The notes beneath the pieces were generated by a model. The model ran no database searches, was not told the origin of the DNA, and worked only from the letters and a program-made list of their open reading frames with translations. Below are positions 18,520 through 27,463 of a stretch of 36,756 nucleotides of DNA, piece after piece. Numbering within the stretch: the first letter of the stretch is position 1; the number at the start of each line of letters is the position of its first letter. The DNA comes from Kofleriaceae bacterium (GTDB lineage Bacteria; Myxococcota_A; Polyangia; Haliangiales; Haliangiaceae): the NCBI GenBank assembly GCA_025357755.1, contig JANXOP010000138.1:1-36756 (forward strand). The letters run 5' to 3'. A program made the position numbers and the translations under genes.

Positions 18520-18526
18520 TCGAACC

Positions 18527-19657
18527 TCACTTGAACCGTTGCTCCGGCCCGGCAGGTGCGTAGATCTGGAGCGCGCGCATCGTGACCTTGCCGGTCGCCG
18601 AGTGCTTCGTGTTCGGTGGAATCTGCACGACCGAGGTCGCGGTCGTCGGGAGCATCACGCCGTTCACCGTCAGCGTGCCCTCACCGCTCGTCGCATACAG
18701 GAGCTCGGTCTCTTTCGGGTGGACGTGCTCGGCGATGATCGCGCCGGCGGGAATGGTCGCGATCGAGGCGGAGAACGGCACGCCAGGGATCGTCGTCGCG
18801 TCGACGAAGATCTCGTGCCCCGTGGCGTGAAGTGCATGTGCGGGCGTGATGATCACGGGCTTCGCGGGCGCCGCTCGCCAGGAGGTCAGCTCGGGCGTCG
18901 GCAGAGCCCCGGCCCGGGCCGCGCCCTCGGGACCGCCCGGCACCACCACGATCACGGCGTGGACGTCCCCGCTCGTCGCACGGACCTCGCGGGCGCCGCC
19001 CTCGGGCACGTACATCATCGTGTCCGCGCTGACCTTCGTCGCGGCGAGCGCCACCGAGCTCACGGTCGCATCGCCACGGAACCACCAAAGTTCTGCACGT
19101 GTTGCGGTGCGAAGCCCGGTCGTCCCGCCCGCGGCGATCGCGAGCTCGAACATCGACACGTTCGGGTTGCTCGCGTTGTTGTCGTCGAGCAACACTGCGA
19201 CCGAGACCTTGCCCTGCCCCGCGAATGGCACGAGGCGGCGATCGATCACGCTCTGCCCCGCGGGTGCGGAGAACTTGAAGGGCAGCTGGATCGCCTGGCC
19301 GTACAGGGGTGGGGCCCACGGGTACGCGACCAGCACGTGCTGCACGCAGGCGGCAAGCGCCGGGCTCTTCGTCGTGTCGCGCACGAACGTGACGCGGTTC
19401 GGCGGGCCGATCTCGATCTGCGCGGCGAGCTCGCCTTCGACATCGAACCGGATCGCGGCGGCCGCTGCCCAGCATTGCTGGCTCGCGGGCGAGAGGTCGT
19501 TCATCGCCTTCTGGATCGCCGCGAGCTTCTCGTCGTCGGAGATCGCAGGTGCATCGTCCGCAGGTGCGGCGTCCCGCTGCACGACGACGACGGGCGGAGC
19601 TGGTCGCACGGTGGGTTGACCGCACGCGATCACGAGCGCTAGCGGCCAGCTGCGCAT
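18527..19657 (-). CDS. Lipoprotein with AgmX-like domain fused to a bicupin
   Basis: 376 residues from the ATG at 19655-19657 (a GTG one codon earlier is possible). The lipobox is VIAC. Residues about 40-125 look like the AgmX/PglI C-terminal (TonB-C-like) domain, with its two spaced cysteines in SPASQQCWAAA and LAACVQHVLVA. Two cupin-like barrels follow, about 135-240 and 265-376. The second keeps a metal-site pattern, EHVHPKETE plus a later His in NTKHSA. The first lacks the histidines. A metal-binding or sugar/small-molecule-sensing envelope protein is an inference. It is the third of three adjacent AgmX-type lipoprotein genes and is followed by meaB after 7 nt. Confidence 0.85.
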   Translation of the reverse strand: MRSWPLALVIACGQPTVRPAPPVVVVQRDAAPADDAPAISDDEKLAAIQKAMNDLSPASQQCWAAAAAIRFDVEGELAAQIEIGPPNRVTFVRDTTKSPALAACVQHVLVAYPWAPPLYGQAIQLPFKFSAPAGQSVIDRRLVPFAGQGKVSVAVLLDDNNASNPNVSMFELAIAAGGTTGLRTATRAELWWFRGDATVSSVALAATKVSADTMMYVPEGGAREVRATSGDVHAVIVVVPGGPEGAARAGALPTPELTSWRAAPAKPVIITPAHALHATGHEIFVDATTIPGVPFSASIATIPAGAIIAEHVHPKETELLYATSGEGTLTVNGVMLPTTATSVVQIPPNTKHSATGKVTMRALQIYAPAGPEQRFK

Positions 19658-19675
19658 CACCGGATCAGCTGCATG

Positions 19676-20407
19676 TTACGGACGCTTCACCGCGAGCTTC
19701 GCGACCGTGCCGCGCGGATCTGGGAGCCGCCACGCCATCGCTTGCTTCTCCGCGCACTCCGCCCACTTGTCCTTGATCTCCGAGGAATCCGAGGAGAACC
19801 CGATCGACTGTGCCTTGCCGTGCGGCCCGACGTACAGCGTGATCGTGAGGTCGCGCGGCTTACCGTTCTTTTGATCGCACTTCTCGAGCTTGACGAGCTG
19901 ACCACCGACGGCCTTGAGCGCCTGGTCCTCGGTCCACGGCAGCGACGACGCCTTCGCCGTGAAGTCGAGCGGCAGCGTGAAGTCCGCATCGCCACCGATC
20001 GGCTTGCCGAATGCCGCGGAGCGCGCGACGTCGAGCAAGCACTTCTCGATCGGCCACGCGCCGAGGTTGCTCTCGCCCATGAGCTTCACCGCGCTGACGG
20101 TGCCGTCCTTCTTGATGTCCCAGTGGATGAGGACGTGACCGCCGATCCACTTCTTGAGCTTCGGGTTTTTCATGTAGCAGGCCGACAGCTCGTCGGTGTG
20201 CGGCGAGAGCCCGGCCTCGACCGCTTCTTTCTCCATATGGCCGTGCGCGTTGATGATCGTCACGCCCTCTTCGGGCTCGGTGCTGTCCTCGATCGGAACA
20301 CGCTTGGCCACCACGACCGGTGGCGCGGGGGCCGGCGTGGGGGCCGCGGGCGGTGGCGACGAGCCACAGCCCCAGCCCAGCACCGCGACGACACCGAGCA
20401 AGCGCAT
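19676..20407 (-). CDS. Lipoprotein with two AgmX/PglI-like domains
   Basis: 243 residues. The ATG (20405-20407) comes 2 nt after the stop of the upstream paralogue. The lipobox is LGWGC, followed by a Pro/Ala linker. The first domain (about 70-150) has ACYMKNPKLKKWIGGHVLIHWDI ... IEKCLLDVARS split by a strand with DGTVSAVKLM. The second (about 165-240) repeats the plan with LEKCDQKN, DLTITLYVGPHGKAQSIGF and WAECAEKQA. Each domain has one Cys pair at equivalent places, as in AgmX gliding-motility-related proteins. A periplasmic structural or motility role is an inference from the family. Confidence 0.85.
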   Translation of the reverse strand: MRLLGVVAVLGWGCGSSPPPAAPTPAPAPPVVVAKRVPIEDSTEPEEGVTIINAHGHMEKEAVEAGLSPHTDELSACYMKNPKLKKWIGGHVLIHWDIKKDGTVSAVKLMGESNLGAWPIEKCLLDVARSAAFGKPIGGDADFTLPLDFTAKASSLPWTEDQALKAVGGQLVKLEKCDQKNGKPRDLTITLYVGPHGKAQSIGFSSDSSEIKDKWAECAEKQAMAWRLPDPRGTVAKLAVKRP

Positions 20408-20409
20408 GA

Positions 20410-20844
20410 TCAGTTGGCTTCCATGGCGTACGTGTACGAGGTCTCGTACGGCGCCGGCAGCGTCGGGAAGCCGGTCTCCTGGACATGCTTGGTCGCACAG
20501 TCCGTGACCGCCTTCGACTCGATGCTGGTCTTGATGACCTTCACCGATTCCGCGCTGCCATTCGTGCCGATCCGGATCTCGAAGGTGATCCGCCCGTGCG
20601 TGCCTTTCGGAATCTCCTTGTTCTCCATCGCGGTCGCGAGGCAGCGCGACACGATCATGTTGCGACGCGAGAGATCGGTCTGGACCTCGTCCATCTTCTC
20701 GGGAGGGATCATGGTGCCGTCGTTACCCGGTGTCGGGTGTGGCGTGTTGTCGACCATCGGCGTCGTCGGTTCGGTCGAGGTGTCCGCCTGCTTGTGATGG
20801 CAACCGAACCACAGTGCCGCACTGAGAACGAAATATTTACCCAT
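20410..20844 (-). CDS. Short AgmX/PglI-like lipoprotein
   Basis: 144 residues from the ATG at 20842-20844. An ATG at 20853 is in frame but touches the Shine-Dalgarno AAGGTGG (20854-20860) directly, whereas 20844 has the proper 9-nt spacing. The signal peptide ends at LWFGC. After a Thr/Pro-rich linker comes one AgmX-type domain (about 55-140) with the two spaced cysteines in IVSRCLATAM and VTDCATKHV, and a central strand GRITFEIRIGTNGSAESVKV. It is the first of three tandem AgmX-type lipoprotein genes, probably derived by duplication. Confidence 0.85.
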   Translation of the reverse strand: MGKYFVLSAALWFGCHHKQADTSTEPTTPMVDNTPHPTPGNDGTMIPPEKMDEVQTDLSRRNMIVSRCLATAMENKEIPKGTHGRITFEIRIGTNGSAESVKVIKTSIESKAVTDCATKHVQETGFPTLPAPYETSYTYAMEAN

Positions 20845-20853
20845 GATCTTCAT

Positions 20854-20860
20854 CCACCTT
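20854..20860 (-). promoter_or_regulatory. Shine-Dalgarno AAGGTGG deciding the start of the short AgmX lipoprotein
   Basis: The minus-strand AAGGTGG is one of the strongest ribosome-binding sites seen in the window. Its 9-nt distance to the ATG at 20844, against zero to the ATG at 20853, favours the downstream start. Confidence 0.6.
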
Positions 20861-20901
20861 TTCGCGAGACAGCCCGTGTTAACCAGACGCTTCGCGGCGC
20901 T

Positions 20902-21698
20902 CTACTTGCCCGTGAAGTTCGCTTTGCGCCGCGGCTTCTCGAGGAACGCCGCCATGCCTTCTTTTTGATCGGCAGTCGCGAAGCAACCTGCGAAGGACTT
21001 CTGCTCCGCGGCGAGCGCGGCTTCGAGCGACAGCGACTGGCCCTCGTGGACGAGGCGCTTGACCTCGGCGACCGCGTGCGGCCCGTTCGCGGAGATCCGC
21101 TCCGCGACGGCCGTGACCTTCGCCATCAGCTCGGCGGCCGGAAACACCGCATCAGCGAGGCCGATGCGCAGCGCTTCTTGCGCGTTGACCGTGTCGCCAG
21201 TCATGGCGAGCTCCTTGGCCTTCGCGACGCCGACCCGACGCGCGAGCCGCTGGGTGCCGCCGAGGCCTGGAATCACGCCGAGCTTCACCTCGGGCTGGCC
21301 GAACTGCGCGTTGTCGCTCGCGTAGATGAAGTCGCAACACAGGGCGAGCTCGCAACCGCCGCCGAAAGCGAAGCCATTGACCGCCGCGATCCACGGCTTC
21401 TTCGAAGCCTCGATCGTCGTGCCGACCTTGGCGCCGGCGATCACGAACGTCGACGCTTCCTCGCGGGTCTTGCTCTGCATCTCGGCGATATCGGCGCCGG
21501 CGACGAACGCCTTGGTACCGGCACCGGTGATCGCGACGACGCGAACGGACTCGTCCGCCTCGAGCTCGATCGCGAGCGCGACGAGCTCGGCCATCACCTG
21601 GCTCGACAGCGCATTGAGCGCCTTCTCGCGATCGATGGTCACGATCGCGAGGGTTCCCTGCTTCTCGAACCGCAGCGTCTCGTAACTCGTCTTGTCGC

Positions 21699-21702
<4 letters not shown>
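20902..21702 (-). CDS. Enoyl-CoA hydratase/isomerase family protein
   Basis: 266 residues, normal for the crotonase family. It hydrates trans-2-enoyl-CoA to 3-hydroxyacyl-CoA in beta-oxidation. The oxyanion-hole segment AFVAGADIAEM (65-75) and NGFAFGGGCELALCCD are present, and the two catalytic glutamates fall at Glu118 and Glu138, 20 apart as in characterised hydratases. The ATG at 21700-21702 overlaps the stop of the dehydrogenase gene (ATGA) and has AAGGA seven bases upstream, a strong site. It is the third gene of the thiolase-dehydrogenase-hydratase set. Confidence 0.94.
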
Positions 21703-22585
<883 letters not shown>

Positions 22586-22586
<1 letters not shown>

Positions 22587-23761
22587 CACGCGCGCTCCAC
22601 GAGGAGCGCGATGCCCTCACCGCCACCGATGCACAGCGACGCGCCGCCAGTCTTCACGTTCTTGTCCGCCATGGCATGGACGAGCGTGACGAGGAGGCGC
22701 GCGCCCGAGGCGCCGATCGGGTGACCGAGCGCGACCGCGCCGCCGTGGATGTTGACCTTCTTGGGGTCGATGCCGAGGAGCTGGTTGTTCGCGATCGACA
22801 CGACCGCGAACGCCTCGTTGATCTCCCACAGGCCGACGTCCTTCGCGTCCCACTTCGCCTTCGCGAGCGCGTTCTGAATGGCCGGCGCTGGCGCGGTGGT
22901 GAACCACTCGGGCGCCTGCGCGTGATAGCCCCACGCCACGAGCTTCGCGAGGACCTTGAGGCCGCGCTTCTTCGCTTCGTCGCCCGACATCAGCACGAGC
23001 GCCGCGGCGCCATCGTTGAGCGACGACGCGTTCCCGGCGGTGACCGTACCGTCCTTCTGGAACGAGGCGCGCAGCGACGGCAGCTTCTCGATCGCGCCCT
23101 TGCCCGGCTCTTCGTCCTCGGTGACCGAGACAGTGCCCTTCTTGCCGGCGACTTCGACCGGCACGATCTCGGCTTTGAACGCGCCGGCCTTCTGCGCTTC
23201 GAGCGAGCGCTTGTAGCTCTCGGCCGCGTACTCGTCTTGCGCCCCGCGGGAGATGCCCTTCTCCTTCGCACACAGCTCGGCGCAGTTGCCCATGTGCTGG
23301 TTGTTGTAGGGATCCCAGAGCCCGTCCGTGATCATCGTGTCAGCGGTCTCGAGCGCGCCCATCTTCACGCCACCGCGCAGGCCCTTGACCACGTGCGGTG
23401 CGTTCGACATCGACTCCTGGCCACCCGCCACGCCGATCTCGATCTCGCCGGCCGCGATCGCGCGCGCGACGCCGAGCACGGCCTCGAGACCCGAGCCGCA
23501 GACCTTGTTGACGGTGACGCACGGGACGCTGTTCGGCAGACCGGCGAACAGCGCGGCCTGGCGCGCGGGCGCTTGACCGACCGCAGCTTGCAGTACCTCG
23601 CCCATGTGGACGAGCTGGACATCTTCAGGTTTGATTCCCGCGCGCTCGACCGCGGCCTTGATCGCGATCGCGCCTAGCTTCGGGGCGGGCAGCGAGCTGA
23701 GGGAACCGAGAAAGCTTCCAATAGCGGTGCGGGCCGCACCGACGATGACAACGTCGCGCAT
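22586..23761 (-). CDS. Acetyl-CoA C-acyltransferase (thiolase)
   Basis: 391 residues, typical of acetoacetyl-CoA thiolases (AtoB/PhaA/ThlA type). All catalytic residues are present: nucleophile Cys88 in NKVCGSGLEAV, His347 in ALGHPIGASG and Cys377 in SLCIGGGEG. It either cleaves 3-ketoacyl-CoA in beta-oxidation or condenses two acetyl-CoA; the operon partners (dehydrogenase and hydratase) fit both directions. First gene of the operon; no acyl-CoA dehydrogenase or electron-transfer flavoprotein gene is adjacent. No clear Shine-Dalgarno precedes the ATG. Confidence 0.95.
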
Positions 23762-23828
23762 GAGGAGGGCTTACCGCTCTTCGAGGAGACCCGTCAACCT
23801 CACCCGATGGGAGTGCAGAACCGGCCTC

Positions 23829-23857
23829 TTCAAACAAACAAATGCTTGATATTTCAA
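23829..23857 (-). promoter_or_regulatory. AT-rich candidate promoter of the thiolase operon
   Basis: An AT-rich patch stands out against the GC-rich background. In the minus direction TTGAAA (23857-23852) is separated by 17 nt from TTTGAA (23834-23829), a fair -35 and a poor -10. It lies 67-95 nt upstream of the thiolase ATG and overlaps the stop codon of the cysteine desulfurase gene. Confidence 0.28.
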
Positions 23858-24945
23858 CGATGTTGGCGTGCGCGCTCGACGATTCGTGGTAGCGCGCCGA
23901 GCACCGCCTCGATCTCTTCGCGCGTGGTGTCGCGACCGAGCGAGAACCGCACGGCTTCGCGCGCCCGAACGGAGGGCAGCCCGAGCCCGAGCAACACCGG
24001 CGACGGCTCGATGCTGCCGCTCGTGCACGCGGCGCCGGTCGAGGCGCTGATGCCCGCGAGATCGAGCGCGATCACGATCGATTCGCCGAGGGCGCCCTCG
24101 AATGCGGCGTTGATCGTGCCGCCCGTCCGCCCGCGCTCCGCGCCATGGATCCGTGCGCCGAGCTCGGTCAGGCCACGCTCGAGCAACGCACCGAGCTCGG
24201 CGACCGCGGGCCAGCGCGCGAGGTCGACCGCGGCCGCGGCCGCGCCAAATCCAACGATGCCGAGCGTGTTCTCGGTCCCCGGCCGACGGCCGCGCTCTTG
24301 ATGCCCCGCCTCGACGAGCGGCAGCGCTCGGTCGCCGCCTTCGTCGACGAGCAGCGCACCGATGCCTTGTGGACCGCCGAGCTTGTGTGCAGAGACCGCG
24401 ATCGCGTCGGCGTGGATCGTCGAGAGCGCGAGCTTGGTCGTCGCTTGCACGGCATCGACGTGGACCAGGACGCCGCGCTCGCGCAGCGCGGCGTCGAAGG
24501 CGCGACGCTCGATGGTGCCGAGCTCGTGGTTGACCGCCGCGAACGCGGCGACCCCGAGCGGTCGAGGATCGTCGAGCGTGGTCACCTCCCAGCCCTGTAC
24601 CCGCAACGCGTCGACCGCGCCGCGCAACGAAGGATGTTCGATGGGGGTGGTCGCGATCACGCGGGGCCGCCCGCGGGTCTCCGCCAGCCGGGCGAGCGCC
24701 AGCACGCCGAGCTGGTTGGCTTCGGTTCCGCCGCTCGTGAAGATGACCTGGTCGATCGGGCGGTCGGCCAGGCTGGCGACCTGGGCCCGCGCCACGGCGA
24801 TCCGGGAGCGCATCCGCCGACCTTCCTCGTGGATCGAGGACGGGTTACCGAGCCCGCTCATAGCTTCGGTCATGGCGGTACGGGCGGCCGGCGCTAGAGG
24901 GCTGGTCGCGTTGTAGTCGAGGTAGATCCGCCGCTGCGTTGACAT
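23854..24945 (-). CDS. Cysteine desulfurase (NifS/IscS-type, PLP-dependent)
   Basis: 363 residues from the ATG at 24943-24945. It removes sulfur from cysteine to give alanine and an enzyme persulfide used for Fe-S clusters or tRNA thiolation. It is a class V aminotransferase fold with YLDYNATSPLAP (8-19), NPSSIHEEG (34-42), IEHPS with His103, SAHKLGGPQG with the PLP-binding Lys188, and the catalytic Cys307 in GAACTSGS, a short loop as in the NifS/IscS-like group. No iscU, iscR or mnmA is adjacent. It is somewhat shorter than IscS (404). The gene is divergent from the GspE-N gene with four bases between the outermost starts. Confidence 0.93.
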   Translation of the reverse strand: MSTQRRIYLDYNATSPLAPAARTAMTEAMSGLGNPSSIHEEGRRMRSRIAVARAQVASLADRPIDQVIFTSGGTEANQLGVLALARLAETRGRPRVIATTPIEHPSLRGAVDALRVQGWEVTTLDDPRPLGVAAFAAVNHELGTIERRAFDAALRERGVLVHVDAVQATTKLALSTIHADAIAVSAHKLGGPQGIGALLVDEGGDRALPLVEAGHQERGRRPGTENTLGIVGFGAAAAAVDLARWPAVAELGALLERGLTELGARIHGAERGRTGGTINAAFEGALGESIVIALDLAGISASTGAACTSGSIEPSPVLLGLGLPSVRAREAVRFSLGRDTTREEIEAVLGALPRIVERARQHR

Positions 24946-24970
24946 TGAAGTGCCGGTGTCGACATATGAT
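24939..24970 (+). promoter_or_regulatory. Candidate promoter of the GspE-N gene
   Basis: TTGACA (24939-24944) and TATGAT (24965-24970) match the housekeeping consensus 6/6 and 5/6, but the spacer is 20 nt, longer than the optimal 17. Transcription would begin near 24977-24980, next to an in-frame GTG at 24980, which would make the mRNA leaderless and the upstream GTG starts untranslated. The -35 box lies inside the start of the divergent cysteine desulfurase gene. Confidence 0.3.
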
Positions 24971-27460
24971 TGCACGAACGTGGCCGATGACGCGGGGGCG
25001 CTCCTGGTTCGATCGGGGCTGGTAACCTCCAGTGCCCTGGACAGTGCGCGCGCGCACGCGATCGAGGTCGGAGGCACGATCGGCGAGCAGCTCGTCGCGG
25101 ATGGCACCGTCACCGACGAGCTCCTGACCGACTTCTACAAGACGCGGTTGCTCGTCCCGCAGGTCAACCCGAACACGCTCGCGCGGCTGTCCGCGAAGGT
25201 CGTCGCGGTGATTCCGAGCGACATGGCAATCGAGCTGCGCGTGATTCCGGTCTCGCTCGATCCAGAGAACAACCTGACCGTCGCGATGAGCGATCCGTCC
25301 GATCGCCATGCTGTCGACGAGATCGCATTCTTCACTGGCGCCTACGTCGTGCGTGCGGTCGCGACCCAGATGCAGATCGCGTGGTGCCTCGCGCACTACT
25401 ACGGGCACATCACCACGCTCGGGCAGCGGCTGCTGACTCCCGAAGCCTCGGCGACGCCGGTCTCGGCACCGCGCGCCCGCCAACGCGGCATCACCGGCGA
25501 GGTCGAGGCGATGCGCCATCGCGGGCTCGTGCCCGGCGAGACGCCGTTGGCCCCCGACCTCAGTACGGGCGAGATCAAGCATCCACGCCCCCGCAGCATC
25601 TCGGGCGAGATTCGCCAGCCGCGCGCGCAATCGGTGCACCCGCCGATGCCCGATGACTCCGGGCCGGTGATCATGATGGAGCCCGACGACACCGCGGGTG
25701 AGAGCGGTCCCGAGATCGCCGAATCGCCCACGCTCACCCGAACGCGCACGCCCGAGGGCGATACCGATCGTGCCGCGCGGCCCGCACCGAAGCGCAAGCG
25801 ACCTGCCGAACCCGATCCGCCGGAGCTCGCCGCCCGTGCGGGTGAGGTCGATCTCAAGAGTGGTGCGGACCGCGAGATTGGTTCGGGTCCGAGCATCGTG
25901 ATCGATGACGGCTTGTCGCTCGATCGCGTGCCCGAGATGCGAGAACAGCGCGAGCTCAGCGGCGAGCTCGACATCGGGGGGCTGCGTGAGGTCTCGGGCG
26001 AGATCCGGATCGCCCCACGCGATCCAGCGACGAGCCGCGCCGATATCGCGGTGTCGCAGAGCGACGACGACAGCGCCCCCGTGATGATCCACGAGTCGCT
26101 GCGGCCCGCGCGCATCGAGGACGAACCCTCGGCACCGATCCTGCTCGACCGTAAACGGCCGAGCGATCCTCCCCCGATGGCGACGGCGACGGCGACGGCG
26201 GCAAACGGCAACGACGGCAACGACGACAGCAACAACGACAACGACGACGGCGAGATCGTCGAGCTCGCCGCGAAGAAGACGATCCCGATCGCGGTCGTGG
26301 CGCAACCGGCCCCCGCCCCGATCACACCGTCGAAGCGACCCGAGCGTCGCACCGAGGTCGGGCTCGCGGTCGCCGGCGTGCCGCGCGCCCATCGCGACAC
26401 TGTCGAGGGCGTCCCTTCTCAGCTCGACGACGATCCGACCGGCGAGCATCGGCTCGCCGCCGCGATCGATCGCGCGATCGACGGTGACCCGACGCGCGTC
26501 GACACGCTGATCGCGCCTGCCGACGATGACGCGAGCTCCGACGAGATCGCTGCTCCGCCCGCGCCGGTTCACGATCTCGACACCAGCCCGATCGCATCAC
26601 CGCCGACCAAGCTCGGAGCGACGCCCGTGCCTCCACCGAGCGGGCGCGTCGAGCTCTCGAACGTCCAGCGCGCGCCGTCCTCGCACGAGGACGAAGAGGA
26701 CGAGGCGGAACCCGGCGACGTGCGCGGCGGCAAACCGACGATCGTGATGCAGGCGATCCGTGAGACGCCCGACGACGACAACGTCAACGACAACGACGAC
26801 GAGACCTGGGGCGCGCCCGGCACCACGATCCCGCCGCCGTTCCTGGGCGCGATTCCCGGCATCGTCGAGAAACGCTTCGGCGTCATCCCCATCGCGGATC
26901 TCGATTCCGCGCCGTTGATGGTCGCGCCGCCCTCGCCGCCCGAGCATCGCGCGCACACCAACACCGAGGCCGGCATCGCGCGTGCGCTCGAGCAAGCGAC
27001 GATTCGCGTGCTCGATCTCATTCGCGACCTCGGAATTGCCGTGGATCGCGACGAGGTCGTCGCCGTGATGATCGCGCACCTCGCCGAGACGCACCGCCGC
27101 GCCGGATTCTTCGCGGTACGCAGCAACGAGCTATCGCTGTTCTCGATCACCCCGAACGTCGTGCCGCTGCCGACCGCCACCGTGCGCCTCGATCGGCCAT
27201 CGACGCTCGCCGATATCGTCGGCACGCGGCTGCCATATCGCGGACCGATGCACGACGACACCAGCCGGATGTTCCTGCAAGCGATCCTCGGCGTCTGCCC
27301 GCCCGAGATCCTGCTTGTCCCGATCACGGTGCGCGAGCGCGTCGTCGGCTTGATCTTCGGCGAGCACCGCATGCGCCACACCTTCGACGACCAGCTCGCG
27401 CTCGCGAGCCGCGCAGCCGGCGATGCGCTCGAGCGCATCCTCAAGGCGAAGCGCGGCTAA
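24950..27460 (+). CDS. GspE N-terminal (MshEN-like) domain protein with long disordered middle and GAF-like C-terminus
   Basis: 836 residues from the GTG at 24950; GTGs at 24956 and 24980 are alternatives. Residues about 10-165 match the N-terminal domain of type II secretion/type IV pilus ATPases (GspE-N/MshEN), including two copies of its 24-residue pattern (ALLVRSGLVTSSALDSA and GEQLVADGTVTDELLTDF). The ATPase domain is absent. Residues about 170-660 are acidic, low-complexity and probably disordered, with repeated SGEIR/SGELD-type pieces and Asn/Asp tracts. Residues about 665-835 look like a GAF domain (VLDLIRDLGIAVDRDEVVAV, ILLVPITVRERVVGLIFGE). A signalling or scaffold protein is likely; ligand and partners are unknown. 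Confidence 0.85.
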   Translation: MPVSTYDCTNVADDAGALLVRSGLVTSSALDSARAHAIEVGGTIGEQLVADGTVTDELLTDFYKTRLLVPQVNPNTLARLSAKVVAVIPSDMAIELRVIPVSLDPENNLTVAMSDPSDRHAVDEIAFFTGAYVVRAVATQMQIAWCLAHYYGHITTLGQRLLTPEASATPVSAPRARQRGITGEVEAMRHRGLVPGETPLAPDLSTGEIKHPRPRSISGEIRQPRAQSVHPPMPDDSGPVIMMEPDDTAGESGPEIAESPTLTRTRTPEGDTDRAARPAPKRKRPAEPDPPELAARAGEVDLKSGADREIGSGPSIVIDDGLSLDRVPEMREQRELSGELDIGGLREVSGEIRIAPRDPATSRADIAVSQSDDDSAPVMIHESLRPARIEDEPSAPILLDRKRPSDPPPMATATATAANGNDGNDDSNNDNDDGEIVELAAKKTIPIAVVAQPAPAPITPSKRPERRTEVGLAVAGVPRAHRDTVEGVPSQLDDDPTGEHRLAAAIDRAIDGDPTRVDTLIAPADDDASSDEIAAPPAPVHDLDTSPIASPPTKLGATPVPPPSGRVELSNVQRAPSSHEDEEDEAEPGDVRGGKPTIVMQAIRETPDDDNVNDNDDETWGAPGTTIPPPFLGAIPGIVEKRFGVIPIADLDSAPLMVAPPSPPEHRAHTNTEAGIARALEQATIRVLDLIRDLGIAVDRDEVVAVMIAHLAETHRRAGFFAVRSNELSLFSITPNVVPLPTATVRLDRPSTLADIVGTRLPYRGPMHDDTSRMFLQAILGVCPPEILLVPITVRERVVGLIFGEHRMRHTFDDQLALASRAAGDALERILKAKRG
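26177..26251 (+). repeat. Trinucleotide/hexanucleotide-type repeat tract coding Ala-Thr then Asn/Asp run
   Basis: GCGACG is repeated three times (from 26180), followed by an imperfect run of AAC, GAC and GGC codons, giving ATATATAANGND then Asn/Asp-rich residues (about 411-434 of the GspE-N protein). Every step is a multiple of three, so length changes by slippage would keep the frame. Confidence 0.7.
26771..26803 (+). repeat. Second Asn/Asp codon repeat in the same gene
   Basis: An imperfect run of GAC and AAC codons codes DDDNVNDNDDE (about residues 608-618). It resembles the tract at 26177-26251 and lies in the same disordered region. Confidence 0.6.
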
Positions 27461-27463
27461 GCG

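Noticed and set aside
24950..25450. Type II secretion or pilus ATPase
   Set aside because: Only the N-terminal domain is present; there are no Walker A, Asp or His boxes, and no other secretion gene is near.
24845..26572. 575-codon open frame on the minus strand opposite the GspE-N gene
   Set aside because: It is Arg/His/Asp-rich, low in complexity and antisense to a frame with a recognisable N-terminal domain.
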